Below, piece after piece: positions 14,376 to 23,464 of a stretch of 39,541 nucleotides of DNA. The stretch covers positions 1 through 39,541 of IMG/VR virus record IMGVR_UViG_3300031658_000028; one strand, 5' to 3'. A program made the position numbers and the translations under genes. Every line of letters starts with the position of its first letter. The first letter of the stretch is position 1. A model generated the notes under the pieces. The model was not told the origin of the DNA. It saw only the letters and a list, made by a program, of their open reading frames with translations, and made no database searches. The stretch is from a virus.

Positions 14376-15593
14376 TTATTTTCTAAGTTGTTTGGTAATC
14401 GCCTGAGCGTATTTACTAATCGAACCACCGTCATCTTGGTACTCTTCATCAATAGTATCGGTCATAACATTGTCCGATTCAGTCAACGATTGAACTTGTC
14501 CCTGTTTAGGGAAGTAGTTGTCCTTAACAACGGTTACTTTTTCAGCAAACATCTCAGCACTACCAAAGTCAACATCCTCTACCAGAGAAGTAAGTTTCTC
14601 TCTTTCGGAAAGTGTTAAATCTTCAGTTGATTCACCGATAATCTTAGAGCGAAGCAGTTGTTCTCTCTGACCAGTGATACTGATTTGCGCTTCTACAGAC
14701 TCATTGAGTTTCTTTTTCAGAACTTCAATTTCGTCTTGCATTTCACCAAGTACATCGTACTTATCTTGAGGTACTTCGATGTAGTGTTCGGCAAATACGG
14801 TTTTCAAAGACGATATAAAGTCTTCGGTGATTTCAGTGCGGAGCCCACGTTCTATTGCGAGTTCGTTTTCCTTCATCCAGTTTTCGGCAACATAGTTTAG
14901 ATACTGGTCAATTTTCTGAACCATATCTTCTTTGAAAGTTTCTTTTTCTATTAGAGCCTGTTCTTCCAGTTCTTTCTGGATGCCCTCTATCTCATTTGAA
15001 AGTCTAGCGGTGACTACTGTTTCAAACAAATCAGCAGCTTTTATTTTAAACTCTTCGGAGAGATGTTCTTCGTCTGCGAAAAGGTTTTGGATGTCGTTTT
15101 CAAACAGGGTTGATTCTTCTTCGGTCACTTCAGTGTCCTCCAAGTCAGTTGATTCAGACTCAGCGACAACTGTTTCGTTCTCGATTTCATCTTCAGTGAT
15201 TATGTCTTCGTCATCGACATCAGAATCTTCCCGAACACCAGCAGAAGTCTTCTGTGCAACAACAGTCTTAGGATCTACACCGTCCTTATAGTTGGTTGCT
15301 TTACCAGCACCTGAATTAGCAGGTTTTGGTGCGCCTCCAATCTTAGATGCAGCAGCTTTTCCAACTTCAGAAGTCAATCCACCTTCGGGATTACTAGTTC
15401 CACTTAGGTCTTGGATTGCAGGGTTGGCATTTGAATCACCTTGAGTTGGATTCTTCGCATCTCCACCAGTACTATTTGGTGTAAGGTTTGCTGCAGCTCC
15501 AGCCTCGTCCAGTTCTTGAAATTCTTCGTTAAGAGCGGACTCTACTTCCTTACCCTTAGCGAGCATTTCTCTTATTTTGCTTTCTACGCCCAT
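14376..15593 (-). CDS. 22: Prohead core scaffold protein gp22
   Basis: 405 residues between gp21 and gp23, the T4 position. Residues about 30-120 are low-complexity Gly/Ala/Asn/Pro, then a very acidic stretch (DEDIITEDEIENE), then long helical segments rich in Glu and Lys as expected for a scaffold that is degraded during head maturation. The C-terminus LTSLVEDVDF and DGGSISKYAQAITKQLRK matches marine T4-like gp22. AAAGGAG precedes the ATG. Confidence 0.92.
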   Translation of the reverse strand: MGVESKIREMLAKGKEVESALNEEFQELDEAGAAANLTPNSTGGDAKNPTQGDSNANPAIQDLSGTSNPEGGLTSEVGKAAASKIGGAPKPANSGAGKATNYKDGVDPKTVVAQKTSAGVREDSDVDDEDIITEDEIENETVVAESESTDLEDTEVTEEESTLFENDIQNLFADEEHLSEEFKIKAADLFETVVTARLSNEIEGIQKELEEQALIEKETFKEDMVQKIDQYLNYVAENWMKENELAIERGLRTEITEDFISSLKTVFAEHYIEVPQDKYDVLGEMQDEIEVLKKKLNESVEAQISITGQREQLLRSKIIGESTEDLTLSEREKLTSLVEDVDFGSAEMFAEKVTVVKDNYFPKQGQVQSLTESDNVMTDTIDEEYQDDGGSISKYAQAITKQLRK

Positions 15594-15630
15594 GTTAATT
15601 TCTCCTTTGAGATTTGCGTTATACTGTATT

Positions 15631-15638
15631 TATTTATA
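15631..15638 (-). promoter_or_regulatory. T4-type late promoter for gp22
   Basis: Exact TATAAATA on the minus strand, 38 bases from the gp22 ATG, in the 50-base gap after gp21. Confidence 0.82.
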
Positions 15639-15643
15639 ATAGT

Positions 15644-16297
15644 TTAGATTTTTGATAACTTGTCTAAGAATGAACTGAACACATCCATCTTAGCTTCCTC
15701 TAGTTCACGGTAATTAGTTTTCTTAATTTTCTGAACTGCGAGGTCGATATCCTGTTCTGTCCAAGCACCCTCTACTAAAACCCACTCTTTGTTCTCCATG
15801 ATACCCCTGACAAATGCATCGGGGGCAGATGGGTCAGCAACAATATCTGCTGCGGTGGATAATATGAAGTCATCTTGAACCTCATTGATGCCATTCCTTT
15901 CCTTTAGAGTTCCTAAACCTCTAGAACTCACACCAAGGGAGGCACCTTCATCAATAAGGTTTTTGACGATGTTTCCCATAGGCGTATCAAGAATCTTTGC
16001 TTTCCCAATATAATTCGTACCATCTTCTCTCAATGAAGTAATCATATGTGACACACGGTCTAAATTAATGGTTGGGCCGTCTGGGTGTCCTAGTTCTCCC
16101 ATCGCCCTTTTCTTATCGATACTTTCTGTAACATAACGGGTGACTTCCCTTTGCATTATCTCGCGTGGGTAGACTCTACCGTTTCTGTTTTTAAGGTCAG
16201 ATTGCAGAAAGACTCCCTCTATGAACAATGAGGTCTTGCCATCTTTCTCTTCTTTAAGATATTTTAAATCTTCAACTACTTCGCGTATTAATTTCAT
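15644..16297 (-). CDS. 21: Prohead core protein protease gp21
   Basis: 217 residues from the ATG at 16297, which shares one base with the stop before it (TAATG). The herpesvirus-protease-like catalytic region shows H71 in GELGHP and S124/S125 in LGVSSRG. NRNGRVYPREIMQREV at 38-53 is a strong family signature. The enzyme cleaves gp23 and core proteins at (L/I)xE sites during head maturation. A longer frame reaching 16357 exists but would overlap the upstream gene by 60 bases without a ribosome site. Confidence 0.96.
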   Translation of the reverse strand: MKLIREVVEDLKYLKEEKDGKTSLFIEGVFLQSDLKNRNGRVYPREIMQREVTRYVTESIDKKRAMGELGHPDGPTINLDRVSHMITSLREDGTNYIGKAKILDTPMGNIVKNLIDEGASLGVSSRGLGTLKERNGINEVQDDFILSTAADIVADPSAPDAFVRGIMENKEWVLVEGAWTEQDIDLAVQKIKKTNYRELEEAKMDVFSSFLDKLSKI

Positions 16298-16683
16298 TAT
16301 CCTAAGTCTCCCTGATTCTGATGTTGTTGTGAACCGTAACCAGAAAGTTTTGCACACTCTACAATGACCGTACCAGAACCAGCGTTGGTTATAGCAACCA
16401 CAATGTCGTTTGTGTTCAAATGATTATCTGAGAATCCATGAAATTCTAGTGTTCCAGTTTCCGCTAAATCATATAAAACCACACTGTTTCTAGTAATGGT
16501 AGCAACTCCAGCAGCACCTAACGACCAGTGTATAGCTTTAATATCAACTTTCGGAGATGATTGTGTCTCCGTAGATTTCTTTAGTGTAGTTGCTAAAGCG
16601 ATAGTGGATGATGCATCAGTGCCGCGAACTGCGACTACGCCATGTGTTTGTGTAAGTTTTAAAACATTTTGGATAACGGCCAT
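16297..16683 (-). CDS. Small virion structural protein of the head block
   Basis: 128 residues with AGGAG before the ATG. MAVIQNVLKLTQTHGVVAVRG and a beta-rich body (STIALATTLKK, GTLEFHGFSD, GTVIVECAKLSGYGSQ) are shared, from memory, by structural proteins of marine T4-like phages placed between gp20 and gp21. The product may decorate the head or form part of the neck. No enzyme motif is present. It lies between the small prohead genes and gp21, on the same transcript. Confidence 0.75.
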   Translation of the reverse strand: MAVIQNVLKLTQTHGVVAVRGTDASSTIALATTLKKSTETQSSPKVDIKAIHWSLGAAGVATITRNSVVLYDLAETGTLEFHGFSDNHLNTNDIVVAITNAGSGTVIVECAKLSGYGSQQHQNQGDLG

Positions 16684-16693
16684 TTACTTTCTC

Positions 16694-17056
16694 CTAATTC
16701 TTTTTCTTGGAGTAATGATTAGCGTGAGGCCCTTCCGCGATTACTTCTAACGCATAGGTTTCACACATCTCTACTCCGTGTTCAAACATTATCCTATACC
16801 AAGCAACATCGCCATCTTTGTTTGGTACAGCATGTTCGCCCACTAAAGGTTTACCAGTGCCGTACTTAGGATGAACTACTTTGGATGCACACATGTGGTG
16901 GTCTGCAAACTGGCGGGCAGAGTCATCTGAACTTCCTTGTTTCGGGGGAGTGACATCGCCCTTGGAACCATCTTTTGCTGGGTGGTTAGCGGTAGGTTCT
17001 GCCAACTTCGGTTTTTCTACCGATGCACCCTCGCGTAGTTCCTTAAACGTCTTCAT
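16694..17056 (-). CDS. Small head-block protein of unknown function (120 aa)
   Basis: The ATG at 17056 follows AGGAGAGGG and is preferred to the longer frame from 17098. The product begins MKTFKELREG, a start shared by many small proteins of marine T4-like phages, then has a Pro/Lys/Gly-rich linker and a C-terminal domain with CASKVVHPKYGTG and VAWYRIMFEHGVE, possibly a small beta-barrel. It lies between gp20 and gp21 where T4 keeps its minor prohead core genes. The frame overlaps the neighbour upstream by 14 bases. Confidence 0.72.
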   Translation of the reverse strand: MKTFKELREGASVEKPKLAEPTANHPAKDGSKGDVTPPKQGSSDDSARQFADHHMCASKVVHPKYGTGKPLVGEHAVPNKDGDVAWYRIMFEHGVEMCETYALEVIAEGPHANHYSKKKN

Positions 17057-17291
17057 TTCCCTCTCCTGTTTCGGTTTCGGTCTGTTGTTCTTGGTCATTG
17101 AAAATCGCAGTAGAGATTTCCTCTTTCCTAGCAGATACTAATTCATCTGCTCTCTGTCCCATAGCAACTGCAAATTCATCATTGGCACCAGTGTAATCAC
17201 CATCGCCCCATTTGTCCATCATTTTCCTGATAGAATCTTGTGGGTCTATTGTATCGGCAATTTCTACTTCCACGTTATCCACTTCACTCAT
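17043..17291 (-). CDS. Prohead core protein, gp68-like
   Basis: 82 residues from the ATG at 17291, four bases after GGAGAG; an in-frame ATG at 17303 lacks such a site. The segment NDEFAVAMGQRADELVSARKEEIST is the kind of helix that typifies gp68-like small prohead core proteins (ALxxRKxEV pattern). The C-terminus is acidic. It overlaps the gp20 stop. T4 keeps genes 67 and 68 in this place. The assignment is from pattern and position only. Confidence 0.65.
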   Translation of the reverse strand: MSEVDNVEVEIADTIDPQDSIRKMMDKWGDGDYTGANDEFAVAMGQRADELVSARKEEISTAIFNDQEQQTETETGEGNEDV

Positions 17292-18792
17292 CTGACTCTC
17301 CATTAGTTATTTCATTCTCAGTCGCACTAGATGCAATCTGTTTATCAATGATATTTATCTCTTCGTCAGAGAACTTTAAAATGTTTCTCTGGACGTAATC
17401 CTTACTAAACAGTTGACCTACGAATGGTGCAACATTGTTTAATATCTCTAACCGACTCCTAAGAATCTCTTGTTCTTTAGATTCTGTATAGTAAGCATCC
17501 TGTGCAAACATATACTGTATGTCGTGTTTAATATCTGGCCACTCATCTTCGGTGATGATACCCTTCAATATAAGTTGAGTCTTTAGTATGTCATCAAATA
17601 TGCCACTAAATCTAGTTCTCAACTTTGAAACGAACTTGGTAAATTTAAGTTCATCCCTTGTAATCTCAGCAGACCTACCAAAGTTTAATCCTGCCTGTTG
17701 TTCCAATCTGGAAACAGGTACATTCAGAGATTGATATAGTTTCTTTTGAAAGTAAACCACATCTTCAATCTCACCTAAGTTGGCACCGCCTGGCAATGTT
17801 TGAATCTCTGTGCCTCGACCACCCTCTTTGCGTGGCAACCAGAAGTCTTCCAACATTGACATCATCTTTTTGTCATCTCGTATCTCACCAGTATCACTAT
17901 CGTATACCAGTTTGTTTCTGTAACGAGACATAACATCTTTTAGATATTGTTCTGCTTTACCAGTGGGTAAATTACCAACATCTATATAAAAAATTCGTCT
18001 TTCGGGAGCGCGTGTGATGCGATAAATAACAACTGCGTTCTCCATCATTCTCAATTGGTTCGCAGGGCGTATCGCCTTGTGAAGATAAGATAAAGGTATA
18101 TTCTTATCTTGGTCAACTAGACCTGATGTACAATATGTAACAGCGTCTTTGTTAACTTTGATTGCCTTGTCATTGGCGGTATCTGACCGATATGACATAC
18201 CTGAGTTGGCAGCAATCCCTTTTTCATCGAATACAAAATACTCATCTACATTTTTAACGAGAGTAACTTCGGTCTTACTATCTTTACCTTTAGTAATCTC
18301 TCTGACCTTTCGGATTTTCCTTGGGTCAACATAACGAACATCTTTTATTCCTTCTTTTGGTTTGTCTGTGTCAACAACCTTATGAAAGAAAATGCGTCCG
18401 TCAATATACCATCGTCTGAAATAGTCTTGGGCCCTTGTGTTGAAATCCAGCATCCTAAGAACACTATCAAACTCTGTGAAGATAGCCTTCTTAACTGCTG
18501 CGCCCTGATTAACCTTATCAAGATTTAACTTGACAGGTTTCTCATCATCCAAGTTTGCGATAGCATCGTTGACAACATCCTCAATGGCTGCGTCAACGTC
18601 ACCCATCATCGATATATCCCTATATCGTTTAATCAGCTGGGTTTCGTTATTAGCAGTACCTTCTATATCAAAGTAAGTACCGTAATAACCCCCCGCCTTT
18701 ATACTTTCCAAACTCCCATCATCGTGTGGCGGAACAAAAGATTTTTCCGTCTTTGATGATTTTCTGGATATATCTAATCCAAACAATTCCAT
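17284..18792 (-). CDS. 20: Portal vertex protein gp20
   Basis: 502 residues, a normal size for gp20 of marine T4-like phages. Family marks include KRYRDISMMGDVDAAIEDVVNDA near the start, FFHKVVD, YRITRAPERRIFYIDVGNLP in the middle, LEDFWLPRKEGGRGTEIQTLPGG and SRLEQQ. It forms the dodecamer through which DNA is packed and the tail is joined. A GAAGG site precedes the ATG. Confidence 0.98.
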   Translation of the reverse strand: MELFGLDISRKSSKTEKSFVPPHDDGSLESIKAGGYYGTYFDIEGTANNETQLIKRYRDISMMGDVDAAIEDVVNDAIANLDDEKPVKLNLDKVNQGAAVKKAIFTEFDSVLRMLDFNTRAQDYFRRWYIDGRIFFHKVVDTDKPKEGIKDVRYVDPRKIRKVREITKGKDSKTEVTLVKNVDEYFVFDEKGIAANSGMSYRSDTANDKAIKVNKDAVTYCTSGLVDQDKNIPLSYLHKAIRPANQLRMMENAVVIYRITRAPERRIFYIDVGNLPTGKAEQYLKDVMSRYRNKLVYDSDTGEIRDDKKMMSMLEDFWLPRKEGGRGTEIQTLPGGANLGEIEDVVYFQKKLYQSLNVPVSRLEQQAGLNFGRSAEITRDELKFTKFVSKLRTRFSGIFDDILKTQLILKGIITEDEWPDIKHDIQYMFAQDAYYTESKEQEILRSRLEILNNVAPFVGQLFSKDYVQRNILKFSDEEINIIDKQIASSATENEITNGESDE

Positions 18793-18822
18793 AATATTTT
18801 ATACCTTCTTCAATTTCGTAGT

Positions 18823-19341
18823 TTAAACTACATCATAATGTGTGTATTGCCATGTTACTGTAAATTCTTCAAAGATATCATTCTGTGCATAGTTCAATGC
18901 AATTTCTGACATCTGAATAGGAAACGCATTCCGCAATGTATAAGAACCATTGGCCAATACTGTGTCATTCCTATCTAGGTGTTCTACTACAATGTCACTC
19001 TGGTACTGTGAGGGACTGAGTGTGATACCTTCGTTGGTTGCGCGGTCATTCATACCGTTCATCCAAGCTTCAAAGGGTGCGCGTAAACTAAAATCAGAGT
19101 CATTAACTACTGTGATTGTCCAAGGGTCAAAAATTCTTTCGCCTGCAAGTTTAATCTCCCTACCACGATACTGAATGATAGCAGGGTTTACATTGGATGC
19201 AGGCAAAGATGCCCCTGTTACGAGCAAACTATATGATGGGTCAACACCAGTTACATATGATGGAAAGGCGAGCTTGACCCTAAACTGATTGGGTCTCGCT
19301 CCTCCGGCTCCGAGTCTGGATTTGAATTCTTCAATGTTCAT
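18823..19341 (-). CDS. 19: Tail tube protein gp19
   Basis: 172 residues, matching gp19. MNIEEFKSRLGAGGARPNQFRV, GASLPASNV, YRGREIKLAGERIFDPWTITV and FPIQMSEIALNYAQND are standard gp19 sequence. It polymerises inside the sheath to form the DNA channel. It lies directly after gp18 and before gp20, with AGGAG and its own late promoter (19366-19373). Confidence 0.97.
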   Translation of the reverse strand: MNIEEFKSRLGAGGARPNQFRVKLAFPSYVTGVDPSYSLLVTGASLPASNVNPAIIQYRGREIKLAGERIFDPWTITVVNDSDFSLRAPFEAWMNGMNDRATNEGITLSPSQYQSDIVVEHLDRNDTVLANGSYTLRNAFPIQMSEIALNYAQNDIFEEFTVTWQYTHYDVV

Positions 19342-19365
19342 CTGTTTTTTCTCCTAACTTAAATC

Positions 19366-19373
19366 TATTTATA
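19366..19373 (-). promoter_or_regulatory. T4-type late promoter for gp19
   Basis: Exact TATAAATA on the minus strand, 25 bases from the gp19 ATG, in the 36-base gap after the gp18 stop. Confidence 0.8.
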
Positions 19374-19377
19374 TGTC

Positions 19378-21321
19378 TTAACCACCGAGTTCTTCAAACG
19401 ATATTCCGCTTCGTGTCGCAACAAACGTAAGTGTGATGAAGTTAATAGACTTAGCAGGTTTAACAAAGATGTCAGCCCTGAACTCATTCGCGTCTATAAC
19501 AGCAGCAGTATTGTTTGTTTCGTCACAGATTACACGGAAATCATAAACGCCTCGTCTTCCCTGCACATCGCGCAAGAAAGGTTCTACTAGAGCAGTAAAC
19601 TGTGCCCTTGTAAACGCATCGTTAAACTCAAATAGTTGGAATTTAGCAGCAGTAGCAATTGCCTTCTCTAAGACAATGAACAACCTACGAACATTAATTC
19701 TATTAAACGCACTTGGTGCATCAAGCATTGTCTTGTCACCAAACAAAACGATACCATTTCCAGGCGTTGAAATTACAGGGTTGACACCTTTTGAATACAG
19801 TGTGTCTCTCTCTGCTTTATTGGGTGACCATGCAAGTTTAATTGCATTCTTAATCTGTCCACGGTTGAGTCCGCCAGGCGAGAACCAAGGGTCATCGGCC
19901 TTGTCGGTAACAACACATGTACCAGCGATGTCTCCGTTCAACGGAATATAGACATAACGGTCATTGTACTTGTCGTACATGTACTTCCAACCTGAGTCAT
20001 ATACCGCATAAGATGAACGAGTATATGCATTGAGGTCGGATACTGATATGATTGACGTAGTTTCTGAACCTTCGTTGTTAACTACCGCAGCCCTCTGTGG
20101 TGAGAGGAATACCATAGCATCTTTACGAATCTCAGCAACACTATCGATAACATAGTCACCAACAGCAGTGGCGTGTGCAGAAGTAATGAGTAGGTTAACA
20201 TCTACCAATTCGTCATTGGCAAATAATAAGTAACCAGCCTGTAGGTCAGCAGTAGCAGGAGCAGCATCAACACCACCAATTAACTGATTGGTTGCATCAC
20301 CATCGCCAACACTGATTAAAGTTTTGAATACTGTTCCACCCGCAGATGAAGTTCCCCAGTTTGTACCAGTAGCAGCATGATCCATCCACCAAATCCACTT
20401 TGAACGCTGATTGATTACGTTCTTATAGAAGTTTGTTTGATTTAAGTCATCTTTTGCATCGGAAGCCTTAGACATTCCAGCAAATAATTCTAGGATTGTT
20501 CCAGCAGTACCAGTGATTGCACCAGAGTTATCGATGACAGCAACATGAACTTCGTCAAAGGTCGCACCGTTCTGTTTCGCATACTTGGTTGTAGTTGGAT
20601 TGAAATCAAAGTTCTTCTTGTAAACACTTTCGGTTTGCAGTACAGCAGTTGCAACAGCACCAGAACCACCACCTCCAGAGAAGGTGATTGCAGGAGCAGA
20701 TGTATATCCGTATCCAGCATTAGTAATTGTTATTCCAGTAACAGCGGTGCCTGCAAGGACAACCGTACCAGTTGCAGTAATACCACCAGCGGCGGGAGTG
20801 ACACCCGTTGGGTCAGCAAAGACACAAGTAGGTACAGAACTATATCCAGAACCAGCAGTACCAATGGTAGCACTACCTACAGATAAACCGGACGTTGAGG
20901 TGACATCTAAGATTGCAACTTTAATCGCGTTACCTAGCGTGCCTGGGTATTTAGCTGCCCATATACCGACAGAACCTTCTCCGGCAGAATAATTCTCTTC
21001 GTAGGATGTTTTGTTTTTGATGGCAACCGCAGTTCCAGAAACTCCTGCATTTCGTGCAGCAGAACCGACTTCTCTTACATTCAGCAATGCTGAACCATAA
21101 GCCAAGAAACTTGATGCGGTCATGTGGTCGTAATATGTTGTTAGTGTTGGTTTGCCAAACCTTTGCACCAGATCATTTTCTGATGAGGTTGCAACAATCT
21201 CATGTGCAGGCCCCCACTGGTAATCACCTACTATTCCACCAACAGTGGTGGCTACAGCAGGGACAACATTCGTAAGGTCTTTTTCTTGTACTAAGACGCC
21301 AGGCGATAATTGGAAAGCCAT
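19378..21321 (-). CDS. 18: Tail sheath protein gp18 with a GxGY-repeat insertion
   Basis: 647 residues, AAGGAG before the ATG. The N-terminal SPGVLVQEKDLTNVVPAV and the C-terminal GVYDFRVICDETNN, FVKPAKSINFITLTFVATR belong to the contractile-sheath family. Residues about 145-230 are a Gly/Thr/Ala-rich insertion with two repeats of the type GxGYxSxP (GSGYSSVP at 157-164, GYGYTSAP at 203-210). This looks like a small beta domain that would sit on the tail surface. The same motif occurs in gp15 and in the fibre protein at the right edge. Confidence 0.97.
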   Translation of the reverse strand: MAFQLSPGVLVQEKDLTNVVPAVATTVGGIVGDYQWGPAHEIVATSSENDLVQRFGKPTLTTYYDHMTASSFLAYGSALLNVREVGSAARNAGVSGTAVAIKNKTSYEENYSAGEGSVGIWAAKYPGTLGNAIKVAILDVTSTSGLSVGSATIGTAGSGYSSVPTCVFADPTGVTPAAGGITATGTVVLAGTAVTGITITNAGYGYTSAPAITFSGGGGSGAVATAVLQTESVYKKNFDFNPTTTKYAKQNGATFDEVHVAVIDNSGAITGTAGTILELFAGMSKASDAKDDLNQTNFYKNVINQRSKWIWWMDHAATGTNWGTSSAGGTVFKTLISVGDGDATNQLIGGVDAAPATADLQAGYLLFANDELVDVNLLITSAHATAVGDYVIDSVAEIRKDAMVFLSPQRAAVVNNEGSETTSIISVSDLNAYTRSSYAVYDSGWKYMYDKYNDRYVYIPLNGDIAGTCVVTDKADDPWFSPGGLNRGQIKNAIKLAWSPNKAERDTLYSKGVNPVISTPGNGIVLFGDKTMLDAPSAFNRINVRRLFIVLEKAIATAAKFQLFEFNDAFTRAQFTALVEPFLRDVQGRRGVYDFRVICDETNNTAAVIDANEFRADIFVKPAKSINFITLTFVATRSGISFEELGG

Positions 21322-21387
21322 TTTGTTCTCCTTCGTATTTCGTTTTTAATCTAACTTGACTAAAGTAATAATAGTTATTCCTGACAA

Positions 21388-23028
21388 TTATTTATAAGAG
21401 TTACTATTTCCCGAATCAACCGTATCAAACATCCAATAATCACCATCTAGAACCACGCCTTCCTCTTCAAGGCCATTTACTACAAGTCCGAATGGTGTTA
21501 AATCATTCTCAATCATCCTCATCTGGGAGTTATATAAATTGTCTCTAATATCAACATTAGTTAAATCCTTAAAGAAAGTATTCGTAGTCAACCACGAAAA
21601 CAAGACCATGCACATGGCAAGGTCATCGTGATATCCCTCGTCAGCAGAAAAACTTCCTGCCTTTTCGACAAAGGTTGACAATTCACTAATACAATCAGCA
21701 TCAAACAATAAGAACTTCTGTTCTTCTATCAAACTTTTCAGTGCCAAACACCCTTGTCTTTTTACAGCCTTGGATGTTCTAACCCCTAGAGTACTTTGTT
21801 TTCCAAAGCCAGGCGAAACATACTGTTTACTCTTCTCCTGTACACACGAAAAAATATTCTCATATTCTAATTCTTGGTGAAGTATATCTACTACTTGTTG
21901 GCCAATATCGTTGGTCTCAATCAGTACATATGCATCGTTGTAATCTTTAGCAACCTTCTGGATAAAGTCTGGATACAATAATGGTGATACTTTATTGTCT
22001 CTATATTTACCTACTACTCTGAACGGCATCTGAGTAATGTCTATGAGTACAAATGCGGAATAATCTCCACCGACACCCCTAGATGTATCTGCCGTTATCA
22101 CATAATATTTATGGTTCTTGGGTTCTTCGTATAAATCCAAACCATCCTTCTGGTAGATTGGATCAACTGATGACATGACAGCAAGAGACTTACCATTAAT
22201 CAAGGTATTCGATGACCCTAAGAAGTCACATAGAACCTCCTGATTAAACTTTACCTCACCCAACATGTCAAGTTGTTCTTGGGCCCAATCAGCATCGCGG
22301 CCTGGGATTTCGGTGTACGGAATGAACATGTTCTTAAAACCATTCGTACCCTTCTCTGACTCATTCCAGAACTTCCAGAAATGATTGTATCCCAATGGGG
22401 TTGATGTCAATAGAATCTTTGTAGTTTCACCAGCAGAAATCGTAGGATATACAGACGCGAAAAAATCATCTGCTACGTTGTTTGGTATGATTGCCGCCTC
22501 ATCGATATACAACCAATTGACCGACTTACCCCGAATACCAGAAGAAGTAGTTGCAGATGTGAATACACGAGACCCGTTTTCTAAATCAACATCACCCTTG
22601 TTCCATGTCTTGACACCCTGTTGCATCCACACGGGTAAATTCTCGTACATGGTTTGGTATCGTGACAGTACTTCTCTGGCGGCCGCAGTCTTGTTTGCCA
22701 TGATGGCAATAGTTTTGTCGGCATTAAATATGGAATAGTGTAGGATACATGCAGCAGCAGTCACAGTCTTGCCCTGCTGCCTTCCTTCCATTAGAATAGT
22801 CTTTCGATTGGTTGTAATGAACTCGACTTTTCTTTTCTGACATTCATATAATACGAAAGGTTGCAACCCGTTGTCCAAGGTTACTATCTTGCAAAAGTTT
22901 TCTATGAAATAGATGGGGTCATTCTCACACTTTACAAATTCTTCAAACTCCCACTTCGTAAAGTCATGTTGATACCCAATCGATTTTAGATTTGGATTGC
23001 CGTGATACGACTGTTCATTCTGAGTCAT
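21388..23028 (-). CDS. 17: Terminase large subunit gp17
   Basis: 546 residues from the ATG at 23028 (a TTG six bases earlier is in frame but unlikely). The ATPase domain has a Walker A-like GRQQGKT at 82-88, a Walker B LYIDEAA at 173-179 and the coupling motif LLTSTP. The nuclease domain has VITADTSRGVGGDYSAF and the terminal acidic GYHDDLAMCMVLF, which provide the metal-binding Asp residues. It packages DNA into proheads with gp16 and gp20. The start overlaps the gp16 stop by 14 bases. Confidence 0.98.
   Translation of the reverse strand: MTQNEQSYHGNPNLKSIGYQHDFTKWEFEEFVKCENDPIYFIENFCKIVTLDNGLQPFVLYECQKRKVEFITTNRKTILMEGRQQGKTVTAAACILHYSIFNADKTIAIMANKTAAAREVLSRYQTMYENLPVWMQQGVKTWNKGDVDLENGSRVFTSATTSSGIRGKSVNWLYIDEAAIIPNNVADDFFASVYPTISAGETTKILLTSTPLGYNHFWKFWNESEKGTNGFKNMFIPYTEIPGRDADWAQEQLDMLGEVKFNQEVLCDFLGSSNTLINGKSLAVMSSVDPIYQKDGLDLYEEPKNHKYYVITADTSRGVGGDYSAFVLIDITQMPFRVVGKYRDNKVSPLLYPDFIQKVAKDYNDAYVLIETNDIGQQVVDILHQELEYENIFSCVQEKSKQYVSPGFGKQSTLGVRTSKAVKRQGCLALKSLIEEQKFLLFDADCISELSTFVEKAGSFSADEGYHDDLAMCMVLFSWLTTNTFFKDLTNVDIRDNLYNSQMRMIENDLTPFGLVVNGLEEEGVVLDGDYWMFDTVDSGNSNSYK
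21389..21396 (-). promoter_or_regulatory. T4-type late promoter for gp18
   Basis: Exact TATAAATA on the minus strand, overlapping the gp17 stop codon, 68 bases from the gp18 ATG. Confidence 0.75.
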
Positions 23029-23464
23029 GTTCAATTATTTTTGTGTTTTCAGATTTCAGGGCTCTTAACATTTCAGATGTTGTACCAGAAAAAACTAAAT
23101 TGTTCGTTGTATTATTTGTAATAGCTTTTGGTGTATCTGAATGTCGTTCGATTTGTGATTTTGTTTGTTGAACTGCCATCATATCCTTGGCTTGTTCACC
23201 CATAGTTTTGATAATTTGTCCAGCAACTTCATAGGCGCGAGGGTTGTCACTGTTGGTTGCGACATTTAATATCCCCTTTGCGGCCTCATCAGCATACTCC
23301 ATAGACCGCATCAAGGTATTTCTTGCGTGTTCAAAATCTGCGTCTAGTTTCTCTTCGCTGGTATTTCCTTCAGCAACGACAATCTCGCCACCATTTAGTT
23401 CAGCGAGTTCAGTAGTTACTGTGTTGAATGTTGCATCAAGTGCATCGAATACTTTATTTTTCAT
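23015..23464 (-). CDS. 16: Terminase small subunit gp16
   Basis: 149 residues. ARNTLMRSMEYADEAAKGILNVATNSDNPRAYEV and the following AGQIIKTMGEQAKDMM, then a C-terminal SGTTSEMLRALK, match gp16 of T4-like phages: a long helical hairpin that oligomerises, with DNA recognition near the N-terminus. The start shares one base with the gp15 stop (TAATG), and the gene overlaps gp17, which fits coupled translation. Confidence 0.93.
   Translation of the reverse strand: MKNKVFDALDATFNTVTTELAELNGGEIVVAEGNTSEEKLDADFEHARNTLMRSMEYADEAAKGILNVATNSDNPRAYEVAGQIIKTMGEQAKDMMAVQQTKSQIERHSDTPKAITNNTTNNLVFSGTTSEMLRALKSENTKIIEHDSE

Noticed and set aside
20545-20992. Plus-strand ORFs rich in Ser/Thr/Arg or Pro/Val opposite gp18
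   Set aside because: They mirror the Gly/Thr/Ala-rich insertion of gp18, whose composition keeps several frames open.
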